A DNA stretch of 64,000 bases from contig NC_053415.1 in assembly GCF_016859285.1 (NCBI RefSeq), positions 17,803,001-17,867,000 of the forward strand. The letters run 5' to 3'. The translations under genes were made by a program, and so were the position numbers. Shown one piece after another: positions 28,184 to 39,474 of this stretch (within the stretch, counting starts at the first letter, position 1; each line of letters starts with the position of its first letter). The stretch is from Xiphias gladius. Its lineage: Eukaryota; Chordata; Actinopteri; Istiophoriformes; Xiphiidae. Under the pieces are notes generated by a model that saw only the letters and a list, made by a program, of their open reading frames with translations, was not told where the DNA came from and searched no databases.

Positions 28184-30410
28184 AGTATCAGTTGTTTGAC
28201 GTGCCATTCAGAGGATCGGCTCTGAAAGTCATCAAACCTTCTGTAACCTTTTAAGTGCCACATGAATCCGTCTGTGAGTTTAGTTTCCATTTTAAATCCT
28301 TTGATCTTAACCTCACACAATATAACCCTCCCAACTCTGTTTTCTACCATAGTCTGTTACTCGGACATGAAGCAAATGTGTCCTTAACCTGAGATCTATC
28401 CTGGCTGCAAACATGCATAGTGTCCACTTTGTGTTCACCAGTGTGGAGAAACACTGCGAAGGTGGTGCTCACCCATCTCACCAGCTAAAACCCTAACCTG
28501 TCGTCCTGCAGCCTTTAATACAAATAAAGACCCATGCCATGGACAGCGCCATTGCTTATTTAGGTTTGAAGACTGTATCCACTTATATGCTGCATTACTG
28601 ATCACAAGGAGCCATGCATTTGAACTGATTGTATTTAATATCTGTGTTTGGCATGGAAGTGTGCATGTCTGGAGCCTTCGATGAGGTCTAACTATTATTC
28701 CCCTTGGGGGGGTGTGTTTTGTACAGATTTTTTTTTTTTTTCCTGAACCTCCTGCTAGTTCTACGGCTGCAAGCAATCAGCATTTTTTACTCCTTGATAA
28801 GAGCTTTATCATCAACACGCGCTGCTTCTGTGATGTATTTGTGCTTGTCTATGTGACGTGAATCTCCACACACTGTTAAAGAGCCTGGTGGATCACCAAA
28901 CACGTTACTTCAAGGCACGCACCTCCCAGAGTGTAATATTTTTGCACGTTTACAAAATGGAATTAAGTGGCTTTGGTTCAACCACCGAGCAGCAACAGCT
29001 GTTGTGATGTTAAATGCTTTTGTTTTGGATGTATTTGCATTTTTCTACTTCACGCTTGTTACGTCTCTCAGCTCTGCGTCTGTATGTCTCATCAGTTAGA
29101 ATATTTACACCAAGTGCACACAAATTGATATCTAATTAAGAAATGTTTGGAATTGTAAAAAGTATTTTTGATTTTTTTTCCAACCTTTAACGTTTAATGG
29201 TGGTGTGAGAGGGGATGTCAGTGTTTGTTTTTGCACTAACTCCTTTTTGCAATGCATCCACAGAGGGATGAAAGCCTCCGGAATCACATGAATGCTCCTA
29301 ATTTTTGTACAAATAAGACAACCAACCTTTGAAGCCAAAAAAAATATGAAAACCTATGGTACACATCAAACATTCTCATACATGACAAGATAAACGGCAT
29401 TTAAAAGATTAAATCCTACTTAAAAAATTAAAATAAATTTATATTTATATGTGAAAATTGTGTGCATTGTTTTCTTTTCAGTTGAAAAGCACTCACTCTG
29501 TATGATCCTGTGCTAACCTCTAGAGGATGAAAGCCCAAACTGCAAATTAGTAAAAACATTTTATCTCCTCTTCTGTTCAGTCAGCCAGGAAAATATCGTA
29601 TGTAATCCGTCAGTCAGGAAGGAAATGTATACATTTAATGACTCTACAGTCTATGTTCAGAAATACTGATTCATCAAACAGCTTCAGTGAACTCAACATA
29701 CAGTTCAACAGTACAATTCCAGGATTTCTGCAGGAAATGTAGAAAAAGTGCCTTCGTTTATTGGGACTGACCGTTAAATGACTCCATCCTGGAAATACAC
29801 ACTCTTATCTGCACAGATACAGACCACTATAAATATTAAGAATATTACATACATGAGTAGAACCACTTCACATACAGTCAGTAGTCCGGTATCTACTAAA
29901 GCACAGCTACTTGTCTTAATAAATAGGCAACTTTCCGCTACAGCAACAGTTCAGTCCTGTTCACTCGGGAATGTAATGAAGGAGACAAATGATAAAAATA
30001 AATCAAGTTCTACATCAAGGAAATGATTATAGGGTCAATTAGGACAATTTATGAAAAGAACTAATGGATCACAATATTTAGTTATTTAGTCACTTTTCAA
30101 GACTCAAAATAAGAATAATACTTTTTTTTTTCTAAACCAAAGTACTCAACCAGCCTTGCAATCTGACCATGAATTTGGTCCCTACAAAGCAACATTTTTT
30201 CACAGTCAAACGCGACCATGAACGCAGGATGTAGACTCACAGCTCTTATGCTGAACTTATGTTTTTCCTGCCTGTGGGGAGAGATAAGCTACTTGTACGT
30301 CAGCTTCCACCAGAGGATCTTCATGGCTTTTTGGTCACGTTGCAATTTAAAGAGCAGCTTCAGACATGACGGTGTTAGAAGAAAGAGCAGCGACAAGCTC
30401 TGCGCCGCCA
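28184..30410. other. xk-dynlt3 tail-to-tail interval (3' UTRs)
   Basis: No coding exon was seen, and in particular nothing resembling CYBB/NOX2. Plus-strand AATAAA at 28523-28528 and 29432-29437 are candidate xk poly(A) signals. A minus-strand AATAAA at 29762-29757 is a candidate for dynlt3, giving it a 3' UTR of about 650 bases. Confidence 0.5.
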
Positions 30411-30481
30411 TCACAGTGCCACAGCGAACACACTGACCACACAGTACATGGTGCGGTTCTCCCACCGGACAGTGCAGCTTC
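30411..30481 (-). CDS. dynlt3: dynlt3 coding exon 5
   Basis: 71 nt after CCTTCAG, ending TGA. Encodes (G)[20 protein letters not shown] then AL, the conserved family C-terminus. Confidence 0.95.
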
Positions 30482-33400
30482 CTGAAGGAGATGGACGACA
30501 GGAGAAATTATACTGACGTAGCCATGAAATTTCTAATATTTTTCCTGGTAAAAAGTTCAAGAGATATTATTTATAAGGAATGTTTCTAGGCAAGTTATTC
30601 AATCATTTGAACACAATAAACTTACTCAAACCCAACAAATATGATATACTATTGCTATATACTATACTATTAATAGAATAGTATAGAGACTTTTCAAGTT
30701 TGTTGAAAAGTAATCTATCAAGCAAAACTTCCAAAACATTTGCCAATCCCACCTTCTCAAACATGAGAATTTGCTCATTTTCTCTGTTTAAATCATTATA
30801 AATTGAATAAATTTGGGTTTTGGGTGCTGTAGGTCAGTCAAAACAACCAATATGCACACATAACTTTGGCCTCAAACAGTAGCTGAAAGATTATTAAGTA
30901 ATAAAAAAATGATTAGTTACATCTAGAAATCCCATCTATGTGCTCTTATAAACTGGTGTTTGGATGTGGTTTGTATATACAGCATGTATTGTTTCAAAAG
31001 GAGAAAATGCAGTATAGTAGAATTTCTGTCATACAACCCAGTCATGTTCAATATAAAACAGTTTTAGCCTGTTTTTCTCTCATTTCCATGTTTCAAAAAC
31101 TATCACTATTTTTAAATGCAAAATCTAAAATAAGCCACCTATTCAATTTTGCATTAAAATGTCTCTTAATACAAATAATTTAATATTTAAACTCAATAGT
31201 TTCTATTCTTGATTCACAAGTTGGATTTTATATCAATATAAATGCTATTGGTTTTAAAAATGGTTTTACATTCATTAGAATGAGTTTAAAAAGAACCTCA
31301 GTTTGCAGCGATTTATACTCTAATTGAAATATTTTAAAATTCTGAAATTATAAGAAATATTGCAGTTAAATCCCGAAACAAGAACCTGAGAGAAAGTTTT
31401 AAGGGTGATACAAACGGTGATTTTTTTAGAGGGACAAAATCTGCTAACAATAGATCAGCCAATATTTGTTGTTTCTTTTTTTAATTTTTTTTTTTTTGAC
31501 ATAAACACTTTTGACAAGGATCCCTTCAAATTGGTCACTAAAGAATTGTGACTAAGATATGTACTTGATGGAGCAATTAACAATTAAAAATAATTTGTTA
31601 GGGGTATCCTGATGGACGATCAACAGAAGATTAATTGGCAACTATTCTGATAATCGATTCATCGTTTTAGGTCATTTTTTAAGCAAAAACGCCTACATTC
31701 TGTGGCTGCAGCTTCTCCAATGTGAGTTTTTGCTGCTTTTCTCTGTTTTATATCATTTTAAACTGATTAACATTGGGTTTTGGACTGAAAATGTCACTTT
31801 GGACTCTGATGTTTTACAGACTAAACAATTAATCAAGAAAATAATTGTCATATATATCGCTAATGACAATAATCATTAGTTGCAGCCCGATATGTAAAGG
31901 AGACACTGACCTCAAAGAAATCTTTGGCATTTCTATACAGAAATGTCGTGTTACTTATCAGCCAGCATACGCTATACAGTGATGTGATACATCTGTGAAA
32001 CTAAACTGGCCTGAACTATTTAGTCATCTGCCTTTACCAGATACCATTGAAAAAAGGGCGGGGTATCGAATATTAACTGTTTTTTTGGTACTGAAAGAAA
32101 TGTGACAAGCAACAAACTTTGGCATTGTTATAAGTTTTCTCTCACCGTCAGTGGCAGTGTCCCAGTAGCAGGAGTTGGCCGTGTGGAGACCAGCACCGCT
32201 CTTCTGCATGATGGTACAGTTTACTACAAAACACCAGAGACCAGTGTCACTCGGTGACAAGTCTGCTTTCACACACAAGCTCTAGATGTCTACATGACGT
32301 ATTTTATGTCCTAGGGTCTCGTGTTACTGTGTATGATAGTAGTTGGCTCACCTATGTATTTGAACGGCCGTCCCTGTTTCACCAGGTGAGTCAGAGAATG
32401 CTCCACTATGCCTGCCGTCCACTGGTTGACTTTACTCTGATTATAGTCTGTTCCACCAATGACACCTTCAATACACTGAGATAAAAAGCAACACAGAGAG
32501 GAAATCGTGATCGCTGTCGTCACATGACAGAGCGGATTTACAATAAAATACAGTTGATCCATGTTTCCAGGGTTTAAAACTTACCTCTTTAACTGAGACA
32601 CTGGCCTCATCAGCATTGAAGAGAACCTGCAAGATAATTGAATTGGAGAGTTAGTGGCATCTGTGTTGTTTCATTGCAGTTTTTGCATGAAGAGCCCACC
32701 TCACAGACCGAACTATTCTATATGACACTCAGATGGTGCACGACCCAGCATGTGTCATTTTAAGAGCCATAATGATTTCACATCCATGATTCTAACATAT
32801 AGTGCATAGGAAGAAACTATTCCAGTATCAAAAGAGAAAATATTGTGCTTTAAAGTTACAGCTGCATTAATGAATATTTTCGATAGTAAAAATGTAGTCA
32901 AATGAAATGACCTAATCTAAGCCGCCTACAACAAGGCAGTTATTCTCCTACTTTGATTATCATTAGGCTGATTCATAGTATTAATTTTATTATTAATCAG
33001 CGGTGAAGTGCACTGCTACTGAATACAATGAATCAGCAGTTAGATGGAAACGGAGAGCAAACCATTAAGAGTGATCACATTTCACTGAATTAAAACTGGA
33101 TATTGCTGTTTGAGTAAAAACAGATGAGCAGAAAGTGAGTTTGAAGATAATATATCTTTCTCCATTTACTTTTGTTATTGTCTTTTTCCCTCTTGCCTTT
33201 CCTGTGTTTTTCTTAATAGTTTATTTTTATTTAACTTATCTTGTCTCATTATTCTCTAATTCTTCGGGATAAATCGACTAATTATTTTAGCACTCTGACT
33301 CACTGCTATGAGTAGTTTCTATACTTAAAAGTACTGTCCCACTCAACCTGAAATCTCCGGGTCCCCCTTCAAGACATTAGCAGTATGAGGACTGTGACAT

Positions 33401-33978
33401 TATGGATGAATAACTGTTTCAATGCCAGTCTTGTCAGTCCCAAACAGCATTTTATTTGTCAGCATGCTCGACGCGAGGTTTGCTACCAAAACTGTGACAT
33501 TTCACCAATCAAGACCTCTGTTTAATACCAAAGAGATATTCAGAAATAACACTATGACAGCTGTTCTGTTTGTTTATTAAATATCTCACTGTAGAACTAC
33601 ATGTAAACTTAAGTGTCCCATCAACCTGAGCCCACGTCGATTGATTTATCGATTCATTCCTCGCCCCATTGAATCGACTTATTGTGACGAGCGAAACACA
33701 CAGGACCCCGCAGGTTATCCAACTGTTACCGTATCGGACAGTTTCTACTTCTGATGTGCTCGTCAATATAATATTCCGCCGATAATATAAATCTAAATGC
33801 GATGATCTGGCCACACCCAGACAGAAATACCGTTAGCTCCAGCTAGCTGGTTAAGCTAGCAGAAGCTCACCGGCTTCTAAAGCCTTCGTAGAAAATGACC
33901 GCGGACGTTTCGATACTAAGTTTCACGAGAAGTAACAATAAATAGGTTCACCTCTTCTCCAGAGTTATACTCCTCCAT
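30411..33978 (-). CDS. dynlt3: Dynein light chain Tctex-type 3, whole coding span, 5 exons
   Basis: Non-catalytic light chain of cytoplasmic dynein; Tctex-type chains dimerise and bind the dynein intermediate chain, and DYNLT3 links the motor to cargo such as the checkpoint protein BUB3. Exons 33978-33952, 32626-32585, 32475-32352, 32223-32146 and 30481-30411 join to 113 residues (human 116). Family signatures are [28 protein letters not shown] (split over this text only), [20 protein letters not shown] and the terminal [21 protein letters not shown], which favour DYNLT3 over DYNLT1. All splice sites are GT-AG and the frame closes exactly. The gene is opposite in strand to xk and sytl5, as in human. 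Confidence 0.96.
30482..32145 (-). other. dynlt3 intron 4
   Basis: 1.7 kb, AT-rich; a family D repeat copy at about 31608-31890. A long plus-strand open frame near 30938-31183 is low-complexity and not called. Confidence 0.6.
32146..32223 (-). CDS. dynlt3: dynlt3 coding exon 4
   Basis: 78 nt after TTTTGTAG. Encodes [20 protein letters not shown] through WDTATD, the first strands of the dimer sheet; ends GACG|GTGAGA. Confidence 0.95.
32352..32475 (-). CDS. dynlt3: dynlt3 coding exon 3
   Basis: 124 nt encoding [20 protein letters not shown] through FKYI, the core first helices; ends ATAG|GTGAGC, phase 1. Confidence 0.95.
32585..32626 (-). CDS. dynlt3: dynlt3 coding exon 2 (42 nt)
   Basis: Encodes [14 protein letters not shown] between a TTGCAG acceptor and GAG|GTAAGT; phase 0 on both sides, so skipping would keep frame. 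Confidence 0.93.
32627..33951 (-). other. dynlt3 intron 1
   Basis: 1.3 kb without recognised coding content or a well-bounded repeat. Confidence 0.55.
33952..33978 (-). CDS. dynlt3: dynlt3 coding exon 1 (27 nt)
   Basis: Encodes MEEYNSGEE, then donor GAG|GTGAAC. The MEEY start is shared with human DYNLT3. Confidence 0.93.
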
Positions 33979-34180
33979 CGCCACTGCCACGGATGCTGCC
34001 GTCTCTCCTCTTTGTCCGTCCGTTGCTGAGTTACTGTTGCCGTGTCGTTCCTGTCGTTCAGAGACAACGAGCGCAGCGAGGACAGTCCCTCGCCTGCCGA
34101 AGCAGATCCCCGGCGTGATGATGTCGCCCCCCCGTGGCTGAATTCACAAACCACAAACCCAGACCAGGATCGGCATTGGG
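33979..34180 (-). promoter_or_regulatory. dynlt3 5' leader and promoter
   Basis: GC- and CpG-richer than its surroundings. An open frame continues upstream of the ATG on the minus strand but in a different frame from dynlt3. No clear TATA box was seen, as expected for a housekeeping CpG promoter. Confidence 0.4.
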
Positions 34181-36230
34181 GGGGGCGTCTCATCCATATC
34201 CTTCGGGTCTACACATGTGATTAATCACTGATTTGTTACGAATTTGAACCACTGAAGCACAAGATCAGCCACAACAGGTCCTCCATGCATCCTCCATCGT
34301 GTACCCTGAGGGTTACAAGATGGAGGGTCCCTGAGTCAAAATCTACTCTTAACACCTTAACGGGTTTAGTTTATATTATTGAGCTCATTTGTCATAAAAT
34401 TGTGTCAAAACATTTATGCAGAATGAGCCCAGTCAGTTTTATATTATTATATTATTGGACATATACATTATCATATAAGCAACATTTTGATGTTGTAGCT
34501 GGTGTAGTGGAAAACTGGAAAACTAAATGCTCACCAAATAATGCCTTTTTTTGCTCAGAAAAATGAACTTAAATGTTAAATCAATGATCAAAATATCCAA
34601 CTGATTTTTTGTTAGTAGTGTATTCAATTAATCGCATGATCTTTTCAGCTCTACAGTACTGGTTGGTGTCTTAGTAATAATGTAACTGACATGTATAGGG
34701 GGGGGTCAATAGGGGCCCAACAACATGTTTTTGCCCTCAGTTCTGCCCTGTCTGTCTGCCCTCAGTGGGTTAATCCGGCCGTGGGCTGAAGTCTGAGGAG
34801 CAGCGGTCCTCACCGTTTATAAAAGCCCACTGCGTATGCTGTGAAAACAGCAATAAATTGGATTGTCCTCTGTAAAACATCCAATTATGGGCTGGGCTCA
34901 GACTTCCACTTCAATCATATAATGGAAAAGGATGTTCGTAATATTTTAAAATGGGAAATTTGCTGTTTAATTGCATAATAATACAATGCAATTAGCTATT
35001 AAATTCATATTGGATGGTTTCTGAGATAGTGGACAACTTCACTGTAGCTGAAAAAATTTATATTATGGAAAAAAAAAAACAATTCATAAATGAAACCTTT
35101 ATTTAACCGAATAATTTAACTGCAATCATGATTTTATTGTGAAAATGAGAGACCTGAGTACTGCTGAAAAAATATGACCAGAGATAAGACACACAACAAA
35201 ACACACAAACAGCATCAGAAATGATCACACACTTCTCTAAAAAGGTCAGAAGACAGACACAGACATTTTCACACGTGAAATGTCTGAAAGCCATTTATCT
35301 GCCTGTGAATTTTGTCACATGTGAAACGGTTCTCCACATGTGGTAAAGATGTGAAGTATGTTTCACATGTAATACAGTAAATACACATGTACTTCTTTGT
35401 GAGGACTGTGTTCCTTTTATGATGTGCTGCAATGTGATGGTCATGACTAGAATTATTAAATAAATAAACGATCCGGGGTTGGCAAAAAAAAAAAAAAGAC
35501 ATATTTCCATCTTTTGTCCCTGGGAGGATGTTACATAGTAATCCTTAAAAGAAAAAAAGAGAATAAATTCGAAATAGGGCAGAGCACAGCAAAAAGAGAA
35601 AGGGAATATTAATGTTAGTTAAGATAAGGCGTGCTGTGCAGGGCATCACGGTGCTGCATTGGTATTTAACATGCAACACAGAAACATACAATAGTCTACA
35701 CAAAGCAACTTATATTAAAAAGGGGCAAAAAAAAAACAACCCATAAATTACTGTGGCACACTATAAACTGAAAGCATAGATGAACAGGTTATGTTTAATA
35801 CCTAAAGAGAGTATAATGATCAGGAGTAAGGTTGTCTTATTGTAATATGAATGTATTATTTTGTGTGTGTGTGTGTGTGGGGGGGGGTTCCACATCATCA
35901 GCCCTCTTTTTTTCCTTCAGCTACATACACTACTATCAGGTAAACTGTCACTCTACAGTAGAGACGGAGGTGGTCCAACACATATTGTACCACCAGTGCA
36001 AAAACAGGGAGTTTCCCTGGACCTATTTCGAGCCCGGCAATGCAGCATGATGTTCTGTTCTGGGGCGGAATTCTCCTTTAATTGGGTCGTTGACTTTATT
36101 ACACACAAACAGCGGGAGCAGAAACAGCTGTCGCATTGTCAGGAAATACAAGCCTGTCTGTGAGGCTTGCGTGCGTGCCACTAAAACAAACACACACACA
36201 CACACACACGCTCACACACCCACACACACA
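34181..36230. other. dynlt3-sytl5 interval, first part; no gene seen
   Basis: AT-rich. Contains a cluster of CACATGTG/CACGTG-type words (35265-35395), a GT run ending in a G-run (about 35863-35887) and a CA run (about 36188-36232). Confidence 0.5.
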
Positions 36231-36239
36231 CACCACGCC

Positions 36240-36399
36240 CCCTCCTGTCGGGAACACCCTGGCTGTGGATTTCTGCCATCAGACGGTGCCGACGCGCACC
36301 GACACGCTCGCGTACGGTCCCTGATCCCCCGGACCGTCTCTCCTCTCCAGCCCGCCGTGCTCCCCCGCCGGGCTCCTCACCTCTGTCCGCGGCCACCAG
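36240..36399 (+). promoter_or_regulatory. Candidate non-coding first exon/CpG promoter, possibly sytl5
   Basis: CpG-rich, C-rich segment ending in CCACCAG|GTAAGG (GT at 36400-36401), a near-consensus splice donor. It is the only CpG-rich patch (about 36.24-36.74 kb) between dynlt3 and the sytl5 ATG, and SYTL genes commonly have untranslated 5' exons. Without transcript data the link to sytl5, 21.7 kb away, is inference. Confidence 0.3.
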
Positions 36400-36855
36400 G
36401 TAAGGCATCGCCGCGCTGCAGGTCGACCGGCAACACTCCGGGACACCAAACGCCGCCGTGTGTTCTCTGGCATATGGCACATACGGTCAGCCGCTGCCGC
36501 TTGCTTCCAGTTAATGATGTTTTTATTTGCGGCTTTTCCTTGTTTGTTTGGTTTTTTTCGGGGGGGGGGGCGGTCTGTCCACCGTCACGACCGCGACCCC
36601 GGGAGGATTACTTACACATCAGTGGGACCAGACAGCCCACTTCTCGGCTAAAGTTAGGCGCGTTTGGGCAGGTGCAATGCAGCAAAAAGCCCCCTTTCTT
36701 TTTTCCTGTTGCCTCCACCGGTTTCGACGCTAGATTTCACCTGCAGTCACCTCAGGTGAATTCAACGGTACGATGAGAATATGTTGCGTTTGTCAACTTG
36801 CTCCAACAGCCCGGGGCGACTGGTAGAAGAGGTATGAAACCTGTCATGTAATAAT

Positions 36856-36857
<2 letters not shown>

Positions 36858-36885
<28 letters not shown>
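36858..36885. repeat. (TAA)n microsatellite
   Basis: About nine TAA units. Confidence 0.9.
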
Positions 36886-36886
<1 letters not shown>

Positions 36887-37189
36887 TGGAGGGCAGCAGT
36901 TAGAAGAGACAGGCGGTGGATAGATCAAATAATCACCTGGGTCTGATGTGGTCATTTTAAACAGTGACGAGGAGTGACTGGAGAGAGACCCCTCTGATGT
37001 CCCTATGATATGTTAGCGCCTCCTAGTTGATAATCAATCGTGACCTTGTCCACGGTAGTTTCATGTGGAGGCACCGGCATGTCCCGGAGCTTTCCGGGGA
37101 CGGCTGGTGCTAATAAAAAGGTGACACCGAGGCGCCGGAGGAGTCTTTTTCATTTTTGTTTCTGCCCCCGGTGATGTCAGTGGGGCGGG

Positions 37190-37400
37190 CAAAAATAATA
37201 GAAACACCTGTCCCCACAACGCCATGCAGCCCGCAAACCGCACCGCGGACTGCAGCCCCCCACACCGAGCACAAAGTTGAATCAGCGCCCCTCTGAAACA
37301 TCATAACCTTCGTGGAGGCAGGGGTTTGCTGCGGGGCTCTTGTATTGGGCTGCACTAGTTTCAGCTGGGTGTACCTAATAAACTGGCCACTGGCAGTGTA
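37190..37400. mobile_element. MITE copy (family E), left end degraded
   Basis: Its right half ('tgcactagttt', 'agctgggtgtacctaataaa') matches the right half of the complete copy at 59298-59603, as does internal 'agaaacacctgtcc...' near 37200. Confidence 0.55.
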
Positions 37401-37861
37401 GTCTGCACGTCTGCAGCGTTGGTCCCTTATCTGACATCATGTTCAGTGGGTGTACCACCAGGACTGGAGAGGTGTAAGTCACAGGAGAAGCAACACGCTG
37501 ACCTCATTCCAATTCAGAGGGGTTTCTGGTTTTGGGGGTTTTGGGGGGATTTTTTTGTTTGTTTGTTTGTTTGTTTTGCCCGAGATTAGCCGATGATTTG
37601 TTTTCGTTTGGTGCTCCCACTCACAGCACTTATGGGGAAAAAACATTGATGTGAGATCCAGTTGTGGTTGAAGATAAAGGAGAGCACCCAGAATACCTGA
37701 CAGGAAGGTTTGAGTCTGTGAACCTGAATTACATGATGCACATAGGACGTATAAGTTACATTAGGGTTGTAGGAGTTGCAGTTTGTTTTTTTTTGTTCAA
37801 TCCATTTAGGGCTGCAGGAAAGGAATATAACTCTTTATTGATGAATGTAATTTTTTTTTTT

Positions 37862-38185
37862 TTTTAATGAAGTGATTATTCATGTGGCCTATAAAATATC
37901 AGAAAATACTGAAAAGTGTCCCAAATGGCCAAACTTACATGTTTAAATTGCTTGTTTTGTCCGACCAACAATCAAAAACTAAGAAGTATTCAGTTTTCTA
38001 TCACTTAAAAACAAAAGCAGCAAGTCCTTGGAACTGAGAAGTTAGGTAACTAGTGAGACTACGAAATGTTTGGCTTTTCTACTAGACAGACAACTTAAAA
38101 ATTGATCGATTATTGAAATTTGCTGATTAAGTTTCCTGGCGATTGACTACTTGATTAATCAACTAGTTCTTTCAGCTGTAAAGTA
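37862..38185. repeat. Family D dispersed repeat
   Basis: Carries 'tgtccgaccaacaatc' and 'gattaatcaactagttc'; about 90 bases upstream of a small foldback. Confidence 0.5.
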
Positions 38186-38283
38186 CTTACCCGTTAATGT
38201 CTAAAAATCCAGAAAAAGACCCTTAATATTGCCTGTTATAACTGATCACTGGACGGAATAAAATAAAAGGACTGGAAGGAATA

Positions 38284-38425
38284 GTACAACATGTTTTGGA
38301 AACACACTTATTTCACCTTCTTGGATGAGTTAGATGAGAAGATTGATGGCACTCACTCACCTGTCCAGCTTCAGTCTTCTAATCTAACTCTGCAAGAAAG
38401 CAAATAAGTCTGTTCCTTTAAAGTT
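38284..38425. repeat. Compact foldback of family B
   Basis: The left half ('cttattt...cttcttgg...agttagatgagaagattga') is complementary to the right half ending near 38425 ('cttctaatctaactctgcaa'). Looks like a solo hairpin derived from the family B arm. Confidence 0.5.
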
Positions 38426-38429
38426 TTAT

Positions 38430-39443
38430 CCAATTGTCAAAATGATGTCAATTACTTTAGCTCTGATGAAATAACACTTGTTTCAGCACACATGCATTAT
38501 ATGGTCAAATACTAGCACAGATTGTGTTTAGAAAAAAGGTTTGCCCCTTAGGTCAAATCGTGTTGACTAATTTCATGGCTTAGTCTTTTTTACTGTAGTT
38601 ATTTGGCATCAAGCGTTAGTCTGTACATTTTAATTAGCCAGTTTTAGCAGCCAGTGTAGTGTGAAAATACACTAGGCCAAATCAACCTTCCAAAGAGGCT
38701 ATTAGACCTGTCAGACGGGGTGGCTGCTGGCCAAAGCGGCTACTTACGCTGACAAAGTGGGCGAAGACAATATTTAGCCGGCGCTTTCTGTCAGCCGTCA
38801 TTTTTGAGCCTTGGCTGGAAAACGTTAAGTCTCTGTGTGTGTTTTAACAGCTGTAAATTAAAACAAAGCAGCTGTGCTAATGAGTAAACATAACACCCAT
38901 GAGTTCAGATATTATCATTAGTTTCATTATGAAGCCCCGTAATTGGATGTAATATTTAAGTTAGCAGTCTCTTTAAGGTTTGAACACAGTATGAGCTTCT
39001 GTTCCTGTGTTAAAGTGCCACAAAAGAGAAATAATTTAACATCCCTGACAAATTTCACATTGCTGTTTTTTTCCCATGAATAACAAGCTTTTGCTGTGTA
39101 AGATATCCTGCCAGGCTAAAATTTGTCATAGTGACGCTTCCCTATATTGGTTCATTTGGCCATAAGCAACAGATGCAGTATCTGCCGAGGCTGTTTTATC
39201 ATTGTCACAGGGAGAATGCCTCCCTAATGATAACCTCGCTTTTATACAGCTCTCACACACACAAGGCTGGAGGGGATATAAATGGGCGAATAAAGGAGGA
39301 GAGAAGCCAGGGAATGTAGGGATTCCCTATTTCTCTACACGCAGGCTACAGAGCTTATCCAGCGGAGCAGAAAGAAAGCCCTGGGGAGTGCAGTCACACA
39401 GCATTAGAGGTCTGCATCTTCAAGATCTGGCAAGACAGAATAG

Positions 39444-39474
<31 letters not shown>

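Noticed and set aside
27473-28207. 244-codon open frame antisense to xk exon 3
   Set aside because: It is a shadow of the strongly conserved xk coding strand; no family similarity of its own.
28184-30410. Hidden cybb exons between xk and dynlt3
   Set aside because: No frame on either strand shows NOX2-like heme or FAD/NADPH motifs.
36090-36776. 228-codon open frame on the plus strand
   Set aside because: It starts in a CA repeat and crosses a GC-rich promoter-like patch; composition explains the lack of stops and no domain is visible.
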